Source: Amycolatopsis sp. 195334CR
Lineage (GTDB): Bacteria > Actinomycetota > Actinomycetes > Mycobacteriales > Pseudonocardiaceae
Length of the DNA stretch: 64,000 bases
NCBI RefSeq assembly: GCF_017309385.1
Contig: NZ_JAFJMJ010000002.1
Location: 2,170,001-2,234,000 of the forward strand
Reading direction: 5' to 3'
In this document: positions 9,278 to 17,762 of the stretch, in pieces
How the letters are laid out: each line of letters begins with the position of its first letter
Position numbering within the stretch: position 1 is the stretch's first letter
Notes under the pieces: generated by a model
Told to the model about the DNA's origin: nothing
Seen by the model: only the letters and a program-made list of their open reading frames with translations
The model's database searches: none
Translations under genes and position numbers: made by a program

Positions 9278-10171
9278 ATGCCCGACCACCTGGATCTGAA
9301 CCTGCTGCGTGTGTTCGACGCCCTGCTCCAGGAAAGCAGCGTCACCGCGGCGGCCGAACGCCTCCACCTGTCCATCCCGGCGACCAGCCGGGCGCTGGGC
9401 AGGCTGCGGCGGGCGATGGGCGACCCGATCCTGGTGCGGGCCGGGCGGGGCATGGCCCCGACGCCGTTCGCGCTGCGGACCGCGCCGCGGGTGCGGTCCC
9501 TGCTCGACGAGGCGGTGGCCCTGATCAGCGCGGACCGCGAAATCACCCCCGCCGAGCTCGAACGTACTTTCACGATCCGGATCAACGACGGGGTGGCCGC
9601 GACGCTGGCCACCGCCGCCGTCGAAGCCACGGCGAGGCTGGCTCCCGGGGTGGTTCTGCGCTTTGTCACCGAGGGCAGCGAAAGCGCCGAGGCGCTGCGC
9701 GACGGTTCGGTGGACCTGGACATCGGCGCGGGGGAGCTGCCCGCGCCCGACATCAGGTCCGCGGCGCTGTACCGCGAACGCGTGGTCGGCATCGTCCGCG
9801 CAGACAGCGCGCTGGGCCGCCACCGCCGCCCGTCGCTGGCGCAGTTGTGCAAGCACCCCCACGTTTCGGCGTCCCGGCGAGGGCGGGCGCGGGGTCCGCT
9901 CGACGAGGTGCTGGCCGCGGCCGGTCTCCAGCGCCAGGTCGCCGCCGTGGTGCCGACCTCTGCGGTGGCGGCGTTCCTGGTGGCGTCGAGCGACTACGTC
10001 GGGCTCGTACCGCAGCGCCTCGCCGAGCAGTTCGGCGACGCGCTGGGCATTCGCTGGTTCCCGATCGCCGCCGAACTGCCGGAGATCGACGTGCGGCTGC
10101 TCTGGCACGCGCGGCTCGACGCCGACCCGGCCCACCGCTGGCTGCGCGGCACCCTCCGCGACGCGCTGTGA
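9278..10171 (+). CDS. LysR-family transcriptional regulator
   Basis: A 297-residue LysR-type regulator. The N-terminal winged helix-turn-helix is clear (DLNLLRVFDALLQESSVTAAAERLHLS, then PATSRALGRLRRAMGDPILVR). The rest is the periplasmic-binding-protein-like effector domain, including a DLDIGAGELPAPDI segment and the C-terminal LLWHARLDADPAHRWLR. The latter resembles NodD/LinR-type members that sense aromatic or small organic effectors. The ATG at 9278 follows the CGNR gene by 38 bp. The target is unknown; with no divergent partner gene immediately upstream, the regulated operon cannot be inferred. Confidence 0.9.
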   Translation: MPDHLDLNLLRVFDALLQESSVTAAAERLHLSIPATSRALGRLRRAMGDPILVRAGRGMAPTPFALRTAPRVRSLLDEAVALISADREITPAELERTFTIRINDGVAATLATAAVEATARLAPGVVLRFVTEGSESAEALRDGSVDLDIGAGELPAPDIRSAALYRERVVGIVRADSALGRHRRPSLAQLCKHPHVSASRRGRARGPLDEVLAAAGLQRQVAAVVPTSAVAAFLVASSDYVGLVPQRLAEQFGDALGIRWFPIAAELPEIDVRLLWHARLDADPAHRWLRGTLRDAL

Positions 10172-10254
10172 CCATCCACTGTGGACAGCATGAATAGTCA
10201 GAGAACGGACGATTGACTCGTCCGGGTGACTGTTATAGCTTTTCGAGGTCCGGG

Positions 10255-10270
10255 ATTGGACTAGACCAGT
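10255..10270. promoter_or_regulatory. DasR-responsive element (dre-like operator)
   Basis: ATTGGACTAGACCAGT matches 14 of 16 positions of the dre consensus ACTGGTCTAGACCAGT recognised by the GntR-family N-acetylglucosamine regulator DasR. It lies 55 bp upstream of the GH3 beta-N-acetylhexosaminidase-like gene, which fits that regulon functionally. Binding itself is inferred. Confidence 0.65.
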
Positions 10271-10324
10271 CCAGGTGGTGGGGGTCTACCGCCCGCCAGC
10301 CGCCTTCGACGGGAAGAGGTCATC

Positions 10325-12160
10325 GTGCCGAAAGGGCATGTGAACAGTCGTTCCAAGGGGATGAGAGCCCTCACGCTCTCCTGCGCCGGCCTGCTGGGGG
10401 CCACCATGCTCGCCGCGGCCGGGCCCGCGAGCGCGACCGGAGCGCAGAACGAAACCGGAGCGCAGAACGAGATCGCACAGGCGGAACAGGCCCTTCGCGG
10501 GCTGACGCTGGAGCAGAAGATCGGCCAGTTGTTCGTGGTCACCGTCTACGGCAAGTCGGCGACCGACGCGCACGCGATGAACCAGCAGATGTACGGGGTG
10601 GCCACGCCGGCCGAGGTCGTGCGCAAGCACCAGGTCGGCGGGGTCATCTACTTCAACAACGACGACGCCGACAACGTGGACGACCCGCTGCAGCTGGCCA
10701 GGTTCTCCAACGGCCTGCAGCGCGCGGCGCTGTCCTCCGGCGCGCGCATCCCGCTGATCACCTCGATCGACCAGGAAGGTGGCCAGACGACCAGGATCAG
10801 CGCGCCGGCCACCGAGTACCCGAGCAGCATGGCGCTCGGCTCGACCAGGTCGGCGGAGAACGCCGGGAAGATCGCCGCGATCAACGCCCGCGAACTGCGC
10901 GCGATGGGCATCAACCAGAACTTCGCCCCGGTCGCGGACGTCAACTCGAACCCGCTCAACCCGGTGATCGGCACCCGCTCGTTCTCCTCGGAGCCGGGGC
11001 TGGCCAGCGAGCTGGTGGCCGCCGAGGTGCGCGGTTACCAGGACTCGGGCAAGCGGACCGAAACCGTGTCCACCTCGGCCAAGCACTTCCCCGGCCACGG
11101 TGACGCGGCCACCGACAGCCACACCGGGCTGCCGATCATCGAGCGGTCCGAGGCCGACTGGCGCAAGATCGACCTGCCGCCGTTCCAGGCCGCGATGGCC
11201 GAGGGCGCGGACTCGATCATGAGCGCGCACATCTCGATGCCGAGCCTCGACCCGTCGGGCGCGCCGGCGACGCTGTCCAAGCCCATCATGACCGGGCTGC
11301 TGCGCGAGGAACTGGGCTACGACGGCGTGGTCGTCACCGACGCGCTTCGGATGGACGCGATCCAGAAGCTGTACCCGAACACCGAGGCGCCGGTGCTGGC
11401 GCTCGAGGCGGGCGTGGACCAGATGCTGCTGCCCGCGAACTTCGCCGACGCGGTCAAGGGCGTTTCGGACGCGGTGGCCAGCGGCAGGCTCACCGAGGAG
11501 CGCATCGACCAGAGCGTGCTGCGCGTGCTGAAGCTGAAGGCCAAGCGCGGCATCCTGGCCAAGCCGCTGGTGGACGAGCGGGCCGTGGGCAAGATCGTCG
11601 GCAGCAAGAAGCACCGCGACGCGGTCTCGAAGATCACCGACCGGGCGACCACGGTGCTGCGCAACGACGCGGGCCTGCTGCCGCTGAAGAAGCCGGGCAA
11701 GGTGCTGGTGGCCGGCTGGGACAAGGCCGACTTCCCCGGTTACCCGGCGGACCCGGTCACCTCGCTGGCGAAGGAACTGCGCGGCACCGCGCGCCCGACC
11801 GGGGAGAACCCGACCGAGGCCGACGTCGCCGGTGCGGTCGACGCGGCCAAGGGCGCGGACACGGTGGTGGTGCTGGCCAACGGCCTGCGGACCAGCCCGG
11901 CCCAGGTCTCGCTGCTGAAGGCGTTGCAGGCAACCGGGAAGCCGGTGGTCGCGGTGTCGCTGCAGGAGCCGTACGACCCGGCCTTCGCCGACGCGCCGAC
12001 CTGGGTGGCCACCTACGACTGGCGCGACGTGTCGATGTCGACGCTGGCGAAGGTGCTGCGGGGCAAGCTTTCCCCGGCGGGCAAGCTGCCGGTGGACATC
12101 CCGGCGGCGGACGACCCGGCGAAGATCCTGTTCCCCTTCGGGCACGGCCTGACCTGGTGA
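10325..12160 (+). CDS. Secreted glycoside hydrolase family 3, NagZ-like beta-N-acetylhexosaminidase
   Basis: A 611-residue GH3 protein with a Sec signal peptide (basic N-region, LTLSCAGLLGATMLAAAG core, cleavage near ASATG at residue 38). The catalytic TIM-barrel domain occupies about residues 55-390: IDQEGGQTTR, the family signature KHFPGHGDAATDSHTGLP containing the His-Asp general acid/base dyad of NagZ-type enzymes, and VVTDALRMDAI with the Asp nucleophile. A C-terminal alpha/beta domain follows (to FGHGLTW). It probably releases GlcNAc or MurNAc-linked GlcNAc from chitin or peptidoglycan fragments outside the cell. GTG 10325 has GAAGAGG upstream. The dre-like site at 10255 predicts GlcNAc-dependent control. 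Confidence 0.9.
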   Translation: MPKGHVNSRSKGMRALTLSCAGLLGATMLAAAGPASATGAQNETGAQNEIAQAEQALRGLTLEQKIGQLFVVTVYGKSATDAHAMNQQMYGVATPAEVVRKHQVGGVIYFNNDDADNVDDPLQLARFSNGLQRAALSSGARIPLITSIDQEGGQTTRISAPATEYPSSMALGSTRSAENAGKIAAINARELRAMGINQNFAPVADVNSNPLNPVIGTRSFSSEPGLASELVAAEVRGYQDSGKRTETVSTSAKHFPGHGDAATDSHTGLPIIERSEADWRKIDLPPFQAAMAEGADSIMSAHISMPSLDPSGAPATLSKPIMTGLLREELGYDGVVVTDALRMDAIQKLYPNTEAPVLALEAGVDQMLLPANFADAVKGVSDAVASGRLTEERIDQSVLRVLKLKAKRGILAKPLVDERAVGKIVGSKKHRDAVSKITDRATTVLRNDAGLLPLKKPGKVLVAGWDKADFPGYPADPVTSLAKELRGTARPTGENPTEADVAGAVDAAKGADTVVVLANGLRTSPAQVSLLKALQATGKPVVAVSLQEPYDPAFADAPTWVATYDWRDVSMSTLAKVLRGKLSPAGKLPVDIPAADDPAKILFPFGHGLTW

Positions 12161-12174
12161 GCTGAGCGCGATAG

Positions 12175-12207
12175 CCTCCAGGGAAATCCGAATCACTTCC
12201 CTGGAGG
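12175..12207 (+). promoter_or_regulatory. Perfect 11-bp stem-loop covering the ribosome-binding site of the beta-helix gene
   Basis: CCTCCAGGGAA at 12175-12185 is perfectly complementary to TTCCCTGGAGG at 12197-12207, with an 11-base loop. The 3' arm contains the GGAGG (12203-12207) that would serve the GTG at 12213. The hairpin also lies 15 bp after the GH3 stop, so it may terminate that transcript, mask translation of the next gene, or both. No U-tract follows it. Confidence 0.6.
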
Positions 12208-12212
12208 CGGTC

Positions 12213-13289
12213 GTGCGCCGGCTGACGCTCGTGCTGTGCCTTGCCCTGATCATGGTGGCCTTTCCCGCCGCGACCGGTTCGCCCGCGGTGGCCGAGCAAG
12301 TCGTGGTGGCGTGTGCGAACACCACCACCGACGACGACCGGCTCAACACCGCCATCGCTGCGACTTCTCCCGGCGACGAGGTGGTTTTCGAGGGTACGTG
12401 CCTGATCGACGGCACCATCAAGCTGCTCGGTGAGCGCGCCTACCGCGGGCGGTCCCGTGCGGGCACGGTGATCCGGCAGGCGGCCGGGGCGAACCTGCCC
12501 GCGATGCTCGCCAGCGATTCCTACCTGGACAACGTGCCGTACACCGGGCTGCCGGTCGCGGTCGAATCCGTTTCGCTGGACGGCAACCGGGCGGCCAACC
12601 CGGCCGCCGGGGACGCGCTGGTGCTGCGGTCCTGGCAGTCCACCGTCCAGGACGTGGAGATCTTCGGCGCCACGCGGCACGGCATCCGGCTGACCAATCT
12701 CTCGGCGAACGGCACCGCACTGCAGAACACCCAGGTGAACGGCCGGATCGTGGGCAACCACGTGGCCGAGTCCGGTGGCCGCGGCATTTTCGTCGAGGAC
12801 ACCGGGAACTCCGTCACCGACTGGCAACTGCTGGACAACTGGATCGCCGACTCCGGCTCCGACGGCATCGCGCTGGACAACACCGCGGGCTGGATGGTCC
12901 AGCGCAACCACGTCTACGGCGTCGGCGGCACGGCCATCGCCGCGCAGCGCCTGTTCGCCAGCACGGTTTCGGACAACTACATCGAGGACTTCGTCACCGC
13001 CGGGCTCCAAGCCTCCCTCCAGGGAGATGCCGCCTCGACGATCGCGAACAACCGGATCTTCCGGTTCAACGGCGGGGGCGGCACCTTCCTGTCGCTGGGG
13101 GTCAACTACGGCACCGGGAACGCGACGGTCACCGGCAACGCCATCCGCGGCGGCGGTACCGGCACCGGACTGGACTACCAGCTCGGTGGCGGCACCGCCT
13201 GCCTGGTGGCGTCCACCGGCAACCTGGTCACCGGCGTCACCACGCCCCGCCGGGTGGCCACCGGGGTCACCGTGACCGCGGGGCTCTGA
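12213..13289 (+). CDS. Secreted right-handed parallel beta-helix protein
   Basis: A 358-residue protein with a signal peptide (MRRLTLVLCLALIMVAF...; cleavage near SPAVAEQ). The body has repeated asparagine-ladder segments typical of pectate-lyase-like parallel beta-helices: GIRLTNLSANGT, GRIVGNHVAESGGRGIFVEDTGN, LLDNWIADSGSDGIALDNTAG, QRNHVYGVGGTAI and SDNYIEDF. No catalytic residues can be assigned. The N-terminal NTTTDDDRLNTAIAATSPGDEVVFEGTC resembles the entry cap of glycan-active beta-helix enzymes. The GTG start is set by GGAGG at 12203-12207, inside the hairpin described separately. It is convergent with the S33 hydrolase, with a 3-bp gap. Confidence 0.85.
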   Translation: MRRLTLVLCLALIMVAFPAATGSPAVAEQVVVACANTTTDDDRLNTAIAATSPGDEVVFEGTCLIDGTIKLLGERAYRGRSRAGTVIRQAAGANLPAMLASDSYLDNVPYTGLPVAVESVSLDGNRAANPAAGDALVLRSWQSTVQDVEIFGATRHGIRLTNLSANGTALQNTQVNGRIVGNHVAESGGRGIFVEDTGNSVTDWQLLDNWIADSGSDGIALDNTAGWMVQRNHVYGVGGTAIAAQRLFASTVSDNYIEDFVTAGLQASLQGDAASTIANNRIFRFNGGGGTFLSLGVNYGTGNATVTGNAIRGGGTGTGLDYQLGGGTACLVASTGNLVTGVTTPRRVATGVTVTAGL

Positions 13290-13292
13290 CGG

Positions 13293-14645
13293 TCAGCAGG
13301 AAGTGTCCACTTCGGGCAGTTCCGTCTCGCTGAAGTACTGGTGCACCAAGGTCTTCGTGCACTCGGACCGGGTGGCCGCGCCGTGACCCATGCCCTCGTG
13401 GGTGACCAGCACCGAACCGGGTAGTTGCGCGGCCACGTGCTGGGCGCCCTGGTGTGGCGTCGAGGCGTCGTACCGGGAGTTCAGCACCATGATCGGCGGC
13501 GCGTCACCGGCCCGGAGCGGGCGTTGCGGGTTGGTGGCGGGCACGGGCGGGTTGATGCACAACGCCGCGGTGTCGTAGGCGGAGGAGCGGACGTCGGGCG
13601 CCACCGCTCTGGTCCGCTCCGCCAGCCGCTGAATGTCCGAATAGGACCCGAGATCATTCCGGTTGTCCGCGCACTGCAGGAAGATCGGCAACGGGGTGGT
13701 TTCGGCGGCGGCCGTGGCGGGTGCCGGTGCGTCCAGGTTCGCGATCTCGGCGGCCACGGCGGGCAGGTCCGGGCGCGTCAGCGGCGACACGACCCGGCTG
13801 GTGAGCGTGGACGCGCTGATCGGCAATGTCCCGGCTTCGGCGCGGTCGAACAACGCGGCGAGCCGGGCGCGCACGTCGGTGCCGTGCAGGACGCACGCGG
13901 CGTCGGTGTCGCACCACGCGACGAACTGGTCGAACGACTCCTGCCCGGCCAGCGCCCCGGTCACGGCGAACTGGCCGGAATCCACGCTGTGGTCGTAGAC
14001 GCCGTCCAGGACCATGGTCCGGATCCGCTCGGGGAACTGCTCGGCGTACATCTGCCCGGCCACCGTGCCGTAGGACAACGCGTAGACGTGCAGCTGGTCC
14101 TCACCGAGGGCGGTGCGCAGCAGGTCGACGTCCCTGGCCACCTGCGTGCTGTCGAGGTGGTCGAACACCGGGCCGGTGCGTTCGCGGCAGTCCGCGCCGA
14201 CGGCTGCCTGCGCGGTCAGCAGCTCGTCGAACTCGGCCTGGTCGCGCGGTTCCGGACGGTCCAAAGTGGCCACCAGTGCCGAGTCGCAGAGGACCGGTGA
14301 ACTGCGGCGGACCCCGCGTGGGTCGAAGCTCACCACGTCGAAGTGCTCGACGACCTCGGGCGGCAGCAACAGCCCGAGGATGCGCTCGTCGGTGACCGCG
14401 TCGACGCCGGAACTACCCGGTCCGGCGGGCAGGTACACGATCGTGCCCCGCTTCTCCCCGGTGGCCGCGTGCCGGGCGGCGGCCATGCCGAACCGGGCGC
14501 CGTCGGGCTCGGCCCAGTCGACGGGGACCTGGAGCGTGGCGCACCAGGCGTTCTCGGCGCAGGAAGTCCATTCGGGAGCGGCCGAATCGGGCAGGACCAT
14601 CGACGCGGCCAAAGCGGTCGAGAGCAGGAGCAGGCGTAGGTTCAT
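13293..14645 (-). CDS. Secreted tripeptidyl-aminopeptidase-like alpha/beta hydrolase (peptidase S33)
   Basis: A 450-residue exported hydrolase. ATG 14645 (GGAG upstream) gives a signal peptide MNLRLLLLSTALAASMV. The sequence has YLPAGPGSSGVD (oxyanion region), FDPRGVRRSSPV, the nucleophile elbow ALSYGTVAG, the acid region LNSRYDASTP and the His in GMGHGAATRS. The C-terminal TAP-like domain ends in a Cys-rich stretch. Family members cleave N-terminal peptides in the extracellular space of actinomycetes. Several Cys residues suggest disulfides. Substrate specificity is not visible. Confidence 0.88.
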   Translation of the reverse strand: MNLRLLLLSTALAASMVLPDSAAPEWTSCAENAWCATLQVPVDWAEPDGARFGMAAARHAATGEKRGTIVYLPAGPGSSGVDAVTDERILGLLLPPEVVEHFDVVSFDPRGVRRSSPVLCDSALVATLDRPEPRDQAEFDELLTAQAAVGADCRERTGPVFDHLDSTQVARDVDLLRTALGEDQLHVYALSYGTVAGQMYAEQFPERIRTMVLDGVYDHSVDSGQFAVTGALAGQESFDQFVAWCDTDAACVLHGTDVRARLAALFDRAEAGTLPISASTLTSRVVSPLTRPDLPAVAAEIANLDAPAPATAAAETTPLPIFLQCADNRNDLGSYSDIQRLAERTRAVAPDVRSSAYDTAALCINPPVPATNPQRPLRAGDAPPIMVLNSRYDASTPHQGAQHVAAQLPGSVLVTHEGMGHGAATRSECTKTLVHQYFSETELPEVDTSC

Positions 14646-14753
14646 GGGCTCCACGGTGGCCGCGGGACCGGCCCGGCACCTCCGACCCGCGGCCACGGCC
14701 TTCTCCTACCGCGGGAGGAGGCGGGCCCGCCCGCGAGTTCCTAAGGTCGGGGC

Positions 14754-15869
14754 GTGACCACCTTGCGATGGCTGCCGATCCGCGTGCTGCCCGTGCTGGT
14801 GACGGCCGCCTACCTGGCCGCGCTGCACGGTCCGGTGCCGGTGACCGCGCTCGACTGGGTGCTCGGCCTCGCCGCGGCCGGGCTGACCGGCGCGGGCGCG
14901 TGGATCCCGCTGACCGCGTCCCTCGCCCAGGCGGGGCTGCTGCTCGCGGTGGACGGCGGTGGCGCGCAGGCGGTGATGCCGGTGCTCTTCGTGCTCGCCA
15001 TGATCACGCTCGGTGAGCTGTGGATGCGGCGTGACGGCTGGGCCTGCCTGGTGGGCACCGCGGTGTTCGCCGCCGCGCAGGTTTGGCTGTACGCGCCTCG
15101 CCTCGACCCGCTGCTGACCTCGGCGTCGGTGCTGCTGACCACCGCGCCGCCGGTGCTGCTCGGGGTGTACATCCGGTCGGTGCTGCGGGTCGCGCTGGAG
15201 GCGGACCGCCGTCGCGAGGAGGCGGTGGTGGCGGCGCGGGTGGCCGAGCGCACGGCCATCTCCCGCGAACTGCACGACCTGGTGGCGCACCACCTGGCCT
15301 CGATCGCGGTGCAGGTCGGCGCGGCCCGCCACGCGCTGCGCGGCACCGATCCCGGGGTGGACGAGGCACTCGCCCAGGCGCACACCACCACGCGGACCGG
15401 GCTGGCCGACCTCAAGCGGCTGATGACCGTGCTGCGGGATCCGGCGTCGATGACCGAGGCCGCCGGGGCCGCCATCGCCGGGGAGGACGGCCTGCCGACC
15501 GCGCTCGCCGCCGCGGTGGGCCGCACCCGCGCGAGCGGGGTGGTGCTCGACGCGGACGTCGATCCCGACGTGGTGGGCCTCGATTCGATCCACCGCCTCG
15601 CCGTGCTGAGAGTCGTCCAAGAAGGACTGACGAACGTGGTGAAGCACGCGGGCCCGCACCCGCGCGCCACGCTGACGGTAAGAGCCGGCGACGAGGCCGT
15701 GCGGATCGTGATCACCGATGACGGCACGGGGGCGCGACCCGGTTCGCCGGGTTTCGGGCTGGTCGGCATGCGGGAACGCGTCGAGCTGCTCGGCGGCCGG
15801 GTCACCGCGGGCGGCCGGGACGGCGGCTGGACGCTGGACGTGACGATCCCGTCCGGGGGAGAGCCGTGA
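14754..15869 (+). CDS. NarL-type sensor histidine kinase
   Basis: A 371-residue membrane histidine kinase. The first 150 residues hold about four to five hydrophobic segments with short loops, so sensing is likely within or near the membrane. The HisKA_3 dimerization box is AISRELHDLVAHHLASIAVQ with phospho-acceptor His174. The HATPase domain follows (RVVQEGLTNVVKHAG, then VRIVITDDGTGA and GFGLVGMRERVELLGG). GTG 14754 is the start. Its stop overlaps the response-regulator ATG by 4 bases (15866-15869), so the two are translationally coupled. The signal is unknown. Confidence 0.92.
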   Translation: MTTLRWLPIRVLPVLVTAAYLAALHGPVPVTALDWVLGLAAAGLTGAGAWIPLTASLAQAGLLLAVDGGGAQAVMPVLFVLAMITLGELWMRRDGWACLVGTAVFAAAQVWLYAPRLDPLLTSASVLLTTAPPVLLGVYIRSVLRVALEADRRREEAVVAARVAERTAISRELHDLVAHHLASIAVQVGAARHALRGTDPGVDEALAQAHTTTRTGLADLKRLMTVLRDPASMTEAAGAAIAGEDGLPTALAAAVGRTRASGVVLDADVDPDVVGLDSIHRLAVLRVVQEGLTNVVKHAGPHPRATLTVRAGDEAVRIVITDDGTGARPGSPGFGLVGMRERVELLGGRVTAGGRDGGWTLDVTIPSGGEP

Positions 15870-16507
15870 TCCGGGTATTGCTCGCCGACGACCAGCGGCT
15901 GGTCCGCGCCGGGCTGCGGATGCTGTGCGAGGGCAGCCCGGACCTCGAAGTGGCCGGTGAGGCCGGGAACGGCGACGAGGCGATCCGGCAGGTGGCCCGG
16001 CTGGACCCCGACGTGGTGCTGATGGACCTGCGGATGCCCGGCGTGGACGGCATCACCGCCACCGCGCGCATCGCCGCGGCACACCCGGAGGTGCGCATCC
16101 TGGTGCTGACCACCTTCGACGACGACGAGCACCTGTACCCGGTGCTTTCCGCCGGGGCACGCGGTTTCCTGACCAAGGACGCGCCGCCGGAAGAACTGCT
16201 CGACGCCATCCGCCGCACGGCCGCGGGGGAGTCGCCGTTCAGCCCGCAGGTGCTGCGCCGCCTGGTGCGCACGGCGGTCGGCGCGCACCGGGCTCCCGTG
16301 CGGGAACTGGGAACGCTCACCGACCGGGAACGCGAGGTGCTCGCGCTGGTCGGCGAAGGCCTGTCCAACGCCGAGATCGCCGACCGGCTGCACGTGGCCG
16401 TCAGCACGGTGAAAACGCACGTCACCGCGTTGATGACGAAGACCGGCGCGGACAACCGCGTCCGGCTCGCGGTGCTGGCCCACCGGGGCAGTTCGCCGAG
16501 GACTTAA
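15866..16507 (+). CDS. NarL/LuxR-type response regulator
   Basis: A 213-residue response regulator. The receiver domain occupies residues 1-120, with acidic pocket LADDQR, phospho-acceptor Asp54 in VLMDLRMPG, a conserved Thr in LTTFDDDEH and Lys in FLTKDAPP. The LuxR-type helix-turn-helix follows ([36 protein letters not shown]). It is the cognate partner of the upstream kinase by 4-bp overlap. It ends 67 bp before the MbtH-like gene, so it could control the exporter or cluster, but nothing in the sequence proves it. Confidence 0.93.
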   Translation: MIRVLLADDQRLVRAGLRMLCEGSPDLEVAGEAGNGDEAIRQVARLDPDVVLMDLRMPGVDGITATARIAAAHPEVRILVLTTFDDDEHLYPVLSAGARGFLTKDAPPEELLDAIRRTAAGESPFSPQVLRRLVRTAVGAHRAPVRELGTLTDREREVLALVGEGLSNAEIADRLHVAVSTVKTHVTALMTKTGADNRVRLAVLAHRGSSPRT

Positions 16508-16574
16508 GCGCGTTGCCGGTCGTGGCGGCCGTGGAAATACTTCGCGGTGGACGATCGTGGACGGAAGGAACAGC

Positions 16575-16793
16575 ATGAGCAATCCATTCGACGACGAGAA
16601 CGGCCGGTTCTACGTCCTGGTCAACCACGAGGACCAGCACTCGCTGTGGCCCACCTTCGCCGAGGTGCCCGGTGGCTGGCGCGTGGTCTTCGGTGAGGAC
16701 AGCAGGGCCGCGTGCCTGGACTACGTCGAGAAGAACTGGACCGACATGCGGCCGAAGAGCCTGATCGAGGCGATGGCGGCCGAGCAGAACTAG
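16575..16793 (+). CDS. MbtH-like protein
   Basis: A 72-residue MbtH-family protein. It matches the family end to end: [24 protein letters not shown], then [32 protein letters not shown], including the invariant Trp residues. MbtH proteins bind NRPS adenylation domains and are often needed for their solubility or activity. ATG 16575 with GGAAGGA 5-11 bases upstream fixes the start. It is followed 12 bp later by the ABC exporter genes and marks the likely left border of the main cluster. A single MbtH could serve all NRPS proteins here. Confidence 0.96.
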   Translation: MSNPFDDENGRFYVLVNHEDQHSLWPTFAEVPGGWRVVFGEDSRAACLDYVEKNWTDMRPKSLIEAMAAEQN

Positions 16794-16805
16794 GCGGGGG
16801 ATCGC

Positions 16806-17762
16806 ATGTCGCTCGCTATCGAGGCCGACGGGCTGGTCAAGCGCTATCGCGGGACGACCGCACTGGACGGGGTGGACCTGGCCGTGCCGGCGGGCAGCGT
16901 GCTCGGCGTGCTCGGCCCGAACGGCGCGGGGAAGACCACCGCCGTGCGGATTCTGGCCACCCTGGTCCGGCCCGACGCCGGGCGCGCCGTGGTCGCCGGG
17001 CACGACGTGACCGGCGACCCGGTGTCGGTGCGCCGGTCCATCGGCCTCACCGGCCAGTACGCCGCGCTGGACGAGGAACTGTCCGCCACCGAGAACCTGG
17101 TGCTGATCGGGCGCCTGCTGGAACTGTCCCGGGCGCAGGCGAAGGCCAGGGCGAAGGAACTGCTCGACGGCTTCAGCCTCACCGAGGCCGCGGGCCGTGC
17201 CGTCCGGACGTACTCCGGTGGGATGCGCCGCCGCGCCGATCTGGCCGCGAGCCTGGTCGGCCGTCCCGAGGTGCTCTACCTCGACGAGCCGACCACCGGA
17301 CTGGACCCGCACAGCCGCAACGAGGTCTGGGACGCGGTCCGGGCGCTGGTGGCCGACGGGGTGACCGTGCTGTTGACCACCCAGTACCTGGAGGAAGCCG
17401 ATCAGCTGGCCGACCGGATCACCGTGTTCGACCGCGGCAAGGTGGTCGCGGGCGGGCGCCCCGACGAGCTCAAGCGGCGCGCGGGCGGGCAGACACTGGA
17501 GATCCGGCCCGCGCTGCCCGTGGACGGTGACCGGGTGAGCGCGCTGCTGGCCGAGCTGACCGGCCGTCCGTCCGAAATGGACGAAGACGGGCTGATCACC
17601 GCGCCGGTCGGCGATCCGATGGTGCTCTCGGCGCTGGTGCACCGGTTGCGCGAGGAACGGATCGACTACGCCGAACTGGGTCTCCGATCGCCCACTTTGG
17701 ACGAAGCCTTCCTGAGCATCACCCGGGGGCGGGCACTGGTCACCGAAGGCAGTGCCCGGTGA
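16806..17762 (+). CDS. ABC transporter ATP-binding protein (DrrA family)
   Basis: A 318-residue ATPase. Walker A is LGPNGAGKTT, the Q-loop lies in IGLTGQYAALDEEL, the signature is YSGGMRRRADLA and Walker B is VLYLDEPTTGLD. A DrrA-type C-terminal extension follows (residues 230-318). This subfamily energises export of antibiotics and lipids in actinomycetes. The stop overlaps the permease GTG at 17759, indicating coupling. Placed directly after mbtH, it most likely exports the product of the NRPS cluster and may give self-resistance. Confidence 0.94.
   Translation: MSLAIEADGLVKRYRGTTALDGVDLAVPAGSVLGVLGPNGAGKTTAVRILATLVRPDAGRAVVAGHDVTGDPVSVRRSIGLTGQYAALDEELSATENLVLIGRLLELSRAQAKARAKELLDGFSLTEAAGRAVRTYSGGMRRRADLAASLVGRPEVLYLDEPTTGLDPHSRNEVWDAVRALVADGVTVLLTTQYLEEADQLADRITVFDRGKVVAGGRPDELKRRAGGQTLEIRPALPVDGDRVSALLAELTGRPSEMDEDGLITAPVGDPMVLSALVHRLREERIDYAELGLRSPTLDEAFLSITRGRALVTEGSAR

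Noticed and set aside
5202..16507. A genomic island or prophage between the two NRPS regions
   Set aside because: There is no integrase, transposase, phage gene, tRNA target or flanking direct repeat, and composition is like the surroundings.
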